Assembly (NCBI GenBank): GCA_002702965.1
Contig: PADE01000203.1
Coordinates: 5,647-14,902 of the forward strand
DNA from: Planctomycetaceae bacterium
GTDB lineage: Bacteria > Planctomycetota > Planctomycetia > Pirellulales > Pirellulaceae
Direction: 5' to 3'
DNA: 9,256 nucleotides
Below are positions 6,618 through 9,256 of this stretch, piece after piece; position 1 is the stretch's first letter; each line of letters begins with the position of its first letter. The notes under the pieces were generated by a model. The model made no database searches, was not told the DNA's origin, and saw nothing but the letters and a program-made list of their open reading frames with translations. Made by a program: the position numbers and the translations under genes.

Positions 6618-9256
6618 ATGCACTCACATCCCTGGCGACGGTCCCGGCGGTTCTTGGCGGCGACATGGTTGTTGCTGTTGGCGTCTGCGCCCGCCGCCGA
6701 TATCGATCAACCCAACGTGATCATCATCAATATCGACGATCTGGGTTACGGCGACATCGAACCGTTCGGATCCCGGCGCAACCGCACGCCGCATCTGAAA
6801 CGGATGGCCCGTGAAGGACGCAAATTGACTTGCTTCTATGCCGCGCCCGTCTGCTCACCTTCGCGTGCGGCGCTGATGACGGGGTGTTATCCGAAACGGG
6901 TTCTGCCGATCCGACACGTGCTGTTTCCTGCGTTCGCGACCGGACTGCATCCGGCCGAACGCACGATCGCCGAACTGCTGAAGGAGCAAGGTTACGCCAC
7001 CGGTCTGATCGGCAAATGGCACCTCGGCGACCAACCCGAGTTCCTGCCGACGCGACAGGGCTTCGATACGTTCTACGGTTTGCCCTACTCGAACGACATG
7101 GGCCCCGCGGCAGATGGGGTAAAGAGCAATTTCGGCAAACCGTTGCCACGACCGCGACCCGATCGGAAAGGGCAACCGCCGCTGCCGTTGATGCGGAATG
7201 AAACCGTGTTACGCCGCGTGCGACCAGCCGACCAACAGGCCCTCGTACAGAAGTACACGCAGCAAGCTGTCCGCTTCCTGTGGGAACACCGGGACGAGCC
7301 CTTCCTGCTGTACCTGCCCCATTCGGCCGTGCACTTCCCGCTTTATCCGGGTGAGCAATTCCAGGGCAAATCACCACATGGACTCTTCAGCGACTGGGTA
7401 GAAGAGGTCGATTGGAGCGTCGGACAGGTGCTGCAAACCGTCCGCCAACTCGGACTTCAAGAGCGAACCCTGGTCCTGTTCACCTCGGACAACGGGGGTG
7501 CGCCACGACACGGCGCCATCAATCGACCGCTGCGGGGCGGCAAGGGGAGCACCTTCGAGGGGGGCATGCGCGTGCCGACCATCGCCTGGTGGCCGAAGCA
7601 GATTCCCGCCGGTACCCAGACCGGCGCAGTGACCAGCATGATGGACCTGTTGCCCACGTTGGTACGATTGGCCGGTGGCGAGCCACCCGACGACCGTGTG
7701 ATCGATGGCCGTGACATCTGGCCGCTACTGGCAGACCAGCCGGGAGCAAAATCGCCGCACGATACCTTCTTCTATTATCGCGGCTTGCGGTTGCAGGCCG
7801 TTCGCCAGGGCCCTTGGAAGCTGCATCTGGCCAAAGGCGAACTCTACCACCTAAACCGTGATATCGGTGAATCCCAAAATGTTGCCGAGGAACATGCCGT
7901 TGTGGTCGCCCGCTTGCGGACGATTGCCGCGCGGACCGACGACGATCTGGGGCGCGCGGGTGTGGGTCCCGGTTGTCGCGCATTGGGTCGGGTCCAGAAT
8001 CCCCAGCCATTGATCGGCCATGATGGCACGCCGCGCCGGGGATTCCGTAAACCGACTGCCTATGCAGCAATGGGCGTCATGGTGGGTGAGCTCACGTCAA
8101 CCAGCGCATTGGCACAAGTCCGACTGACCAGGAACGACCGACTCGTTGATGGGGATGTACCGGGCGTGACCGGCCGAGTCACGTTTGCGCTGGAGCCCGT
8201 GCCCGCGAAAAGCGAACCCACGTCGATCGACGTCCACGCCGATCGAGACTTTATCGCTCGCGTGGCGTTTGAAGATCTCATACCGAACACGCGATACACC
8301 GTACGCACACAGATTGGAGCCCGTGGCGAGCCGCTGAGGACCGGTCCGGTTGCCACATTCCGGACGCATCCCGGACGCGGCTCCTCGGAAGCCGTGCAGT
8401 TTATCGTTGTTACGGGAATGAACTACGCCAAGTTCCACGGCAATACCCATATCAACCGCAAGATCCACCTGGCAAACAACAACACCGAGTTGCCCGCCCC
8501 GTACGCCAAGCCGGACAAGCATCTCGGCTACCCGGCGCTGATGTCGATTCTCAAACTGCGGCCGAATTTTTTCGTCGGCACTGGCGACAATGTTTACTAC
8601 GACACACCCAAAAAACCCCGCGCGCAGACCGTTGTGCAACTGCGTCAGAAATGGCACGAGCAGTTTGTCCAGCCGCGATATCGCGATCTGTTCGCCGCCG
8701 TGCCCACCTATTGGATGATCGACGATCACGACTACCGGATCGATGATGGTGACAACACGGGTGACCATCTCCCGTCACCCGAAACGGGTCGGCGAATGAT
8801 GCTCGAACAACTCCCGGTCGCCGACCACGCCGATCCGGCCGCCAAAACCTATCGAACGCATCGTGTCAGCCGCGATCTGCAGATCTGGTTTCCGGAAAAC
8901 CGGATGCACCGCAGTCCCAACGCGATGCCAGACGGACCGGACAAATCCATCTGGGGCGCCGAACAGAAAGCCTGGCTGCAGCAGACCTTGGCGGACAGCG
9001 ATGCCACCTTCAAGCTGCTCATTTCACCCAATCCCATGGTCGGTCCCGACGATGCTCGAAAAACCGACAACCACACCAATATCGGCGGTTTCCAGCACGA
9101 GCGCGACGCGTTCTTTGCGTGGCTACGGCGCTCCGGAATCGACCGGAATTTTTTCGTGGTGTGTGGAGATCGCCACTGGCAGTACCACTCGATCCACCCG
9201 ACCGGCATCGAGGAGTTTTCCTGCGGGGCGCTGGTCGACGCCAACTCGCGGCTGGG
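6618..9256 (+). CDS. Sulfatase / PhoD-family phosphatase fusion protein, 3' end cut off by the window
   Basis: One open frame of 879 codons runs to the right edge. Residues 1-27 are a signal peptide ([20 protein letters not shown]). Residues 31-470 form a complete arylsulfatase A-type domain: metal ligands in NIDDLGYGD (D40, D41), formylglycine motif [11 protein letters not shown] (C79, P81, R83), IGKWHLGD (K133, H135), PHSAVHFP (H235), TSDNGG (D291, N292), GGKG (K309) and the usual C-terminal ELYHLNRD. From about 482 a PhoD N-terminal beta domain starts ([17 protein letters not shown]), then the metallophosphatase core: [12 protein letters not shown] (651-662), DDHDY (702-706), [11 protein letters not shown] (801-811), CGDRHWQYH (849-857). 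Sulfatases hydrolyse sulfate esters after Cys-to-formylglycine conversion; PhoD enzymes cleave phosphate mono- and diesters. The end of the phosphatase domain lies outside the window. The start was chosen for the signal peptide; its ribosome binding site (GAG) is weak. Sulfatase identity is near certain, PhoD identity strong, substrates unknown. Confidence 0.95.
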   Translation, partial: MHSHPWRRSRRFLAATWLLLLASAPAADIDQPNVIIINIDDLGYGDIEPFGSRRNRTPHLKRMAREGRKLTCFYAAPVCSPSRAALMTGCYPKRVLPIRHVLFPAFATGLHPAERTIAELLKEQGYATGLIGKWHLGDQPEFLPTRQGFDTFYGLPYSNDMGPAADGVKSNFGKPLPRPRPDRKGQPPLPLMRNETVLRRVRPADQQALVQKYTQQAVRFLWEHRDEPFLLYLPHSAVHFPLYPGEQFQGKSPHGLFSDWVEEVDWSVGQVLQTVRQLGLQERTLVLFTSDNGGAPRHGAINRPLRGGKGSTFEGGMRVPTIAWWPKQIPAGTQTGAVTSMMDLLPTLVRLAGGEPPDDRVIDGRDIWPLLADQPGAKSPHDTFFYYRGLRLQAVRQGPWKLHLAKGELYHLNRDIGESQNVAEEHAVVVARLRTIAARTDDDLGRAGVGPGCRALGRVQNPQPLIGHDGTPRRGFRKPTAYAAMGVMVGELTSTSALAQVRLTRNDRLVDGDVPGVTGRVTFALEPVPAKSEPTSIDVHADRDFIARVAFEDLIPNTRYTVRTQIGARGEPLRTGPVATFRTHPGRGSSEAVQFIVVTGMNYAKFHGNTHINRKIHLANNNTELPAPYAKPDKHLGYPALMSILKLRPNFFVGTGDNVYYDTPKKPRAQTVVQLRQKWHEQFVQPRYRDLFAAVPTYWMIDDHDYRIDDGDNTGDHLPSPETGRRMMLEQLPVADHADPAAKTYRTHRVSRDLQIWFPENRMHRSPNAMPDGPDKSIWGAEQKAWLQQTLADSDATFKLLISPNPMVGPDDARKTDNHTNIGGFQHERDAFFAWLRRSGIDRNFFVVCGDRHWQYHSIHPTGIEEFSCGALVDANSRL

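Noticed and set aside
6372..6623. An 84-codon N-terminal extension of the propeller protein starting at 6623
   Set aside because: It would bury the signal peptide, skip the good ribosome site at 6379-6383 and overlap the first codons of the divergent gene.
8070..8081. Internal ATG codons (8070 and 8079) as a separate start for the phosphatase half
   Set aside because: No purine-rich ribosome site or export signal precedes them, and the sulfatase frame reads straight through. A separate PhoD gene would be expected to carry its own signal peptide.
8097..8768. A 223-codon minus-strand open frame, plus smaller ones at 7519-8070 and 6727-7377
   Set aside because: They lie opposite the sulfatase-phosphatase frame, which carries all the motifs. 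The antisense translations are Arg/Ser/Pro-rich, as expected from GC-rich antisense reading.

Overview
The window looks like planctomycete chromosome, most likely from the Pirellulales or a relative. The evidence is the gene content: a planctomycete-type cytochrome c protein (PSCyt1/DUF1549/DUF1553), a lipoprotein made of TDAGL-type leucine-rich repeats, a secreted beta-propeller protein and a formylglycine sulfatase. The DNA is GC-rich and gene-dense. I see no tRNA, rRNA, CRISPR array, transposase or integrase.

There are four genes. Three lie on the minus strand, in transcription order 3, 2, 1: a 521-residue exported protein with a likely five-bladed propeller (4806-6371), a 454-residue leucine-rich-repeat lipoprotein (3273-4637), and a large cytochrome c/DUF1549/NPCBM/DUF1553 protein (from 3010, running off the left edge at base 1). 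They are separated by gaps of 168 and 262 bases, and each has its own ribosome binding site. At least the first two also have a plausible -10 box, so they are probably transcribed separately. The fourth gene lies on the plus strand (from 6618, running off the right edge). It is divergent from the propeller gene across a 246-base intergenic region.

The most notable object is the plus-strand gene. It is one uninterrupted frame of at least 879 codons that encodes a complete arylsulfatase-type enzyme (formylglycine motif CSPSR at residues 79-83), followed without a stop by a PhoD-family metallophosphatase (GDNVYYD, DDHDY and GDRHW motifs). A two-enzyme polypeptide able to remove sulfate and to cleave phosphate esters, exported by one signal peptide and divergent from a glycosidase-like propeller protein, suggests an enzyme set for a polymer carrying both sulfate and phosphate. 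That role is inference.

All four proteins begin with an export signal, so the products are expected in the periplasm or outer envelope. The LRR lipoprotein is built from two related modules of exact 24-residue repeats and may be a binding or scaffold protein. The cytochrome protein, with two CxxCH haem motifs and an NPCBM carbohydrate-binding-like insert, may link carbohydrate binding to a redox reaction. No substrate can be read from the sequence.
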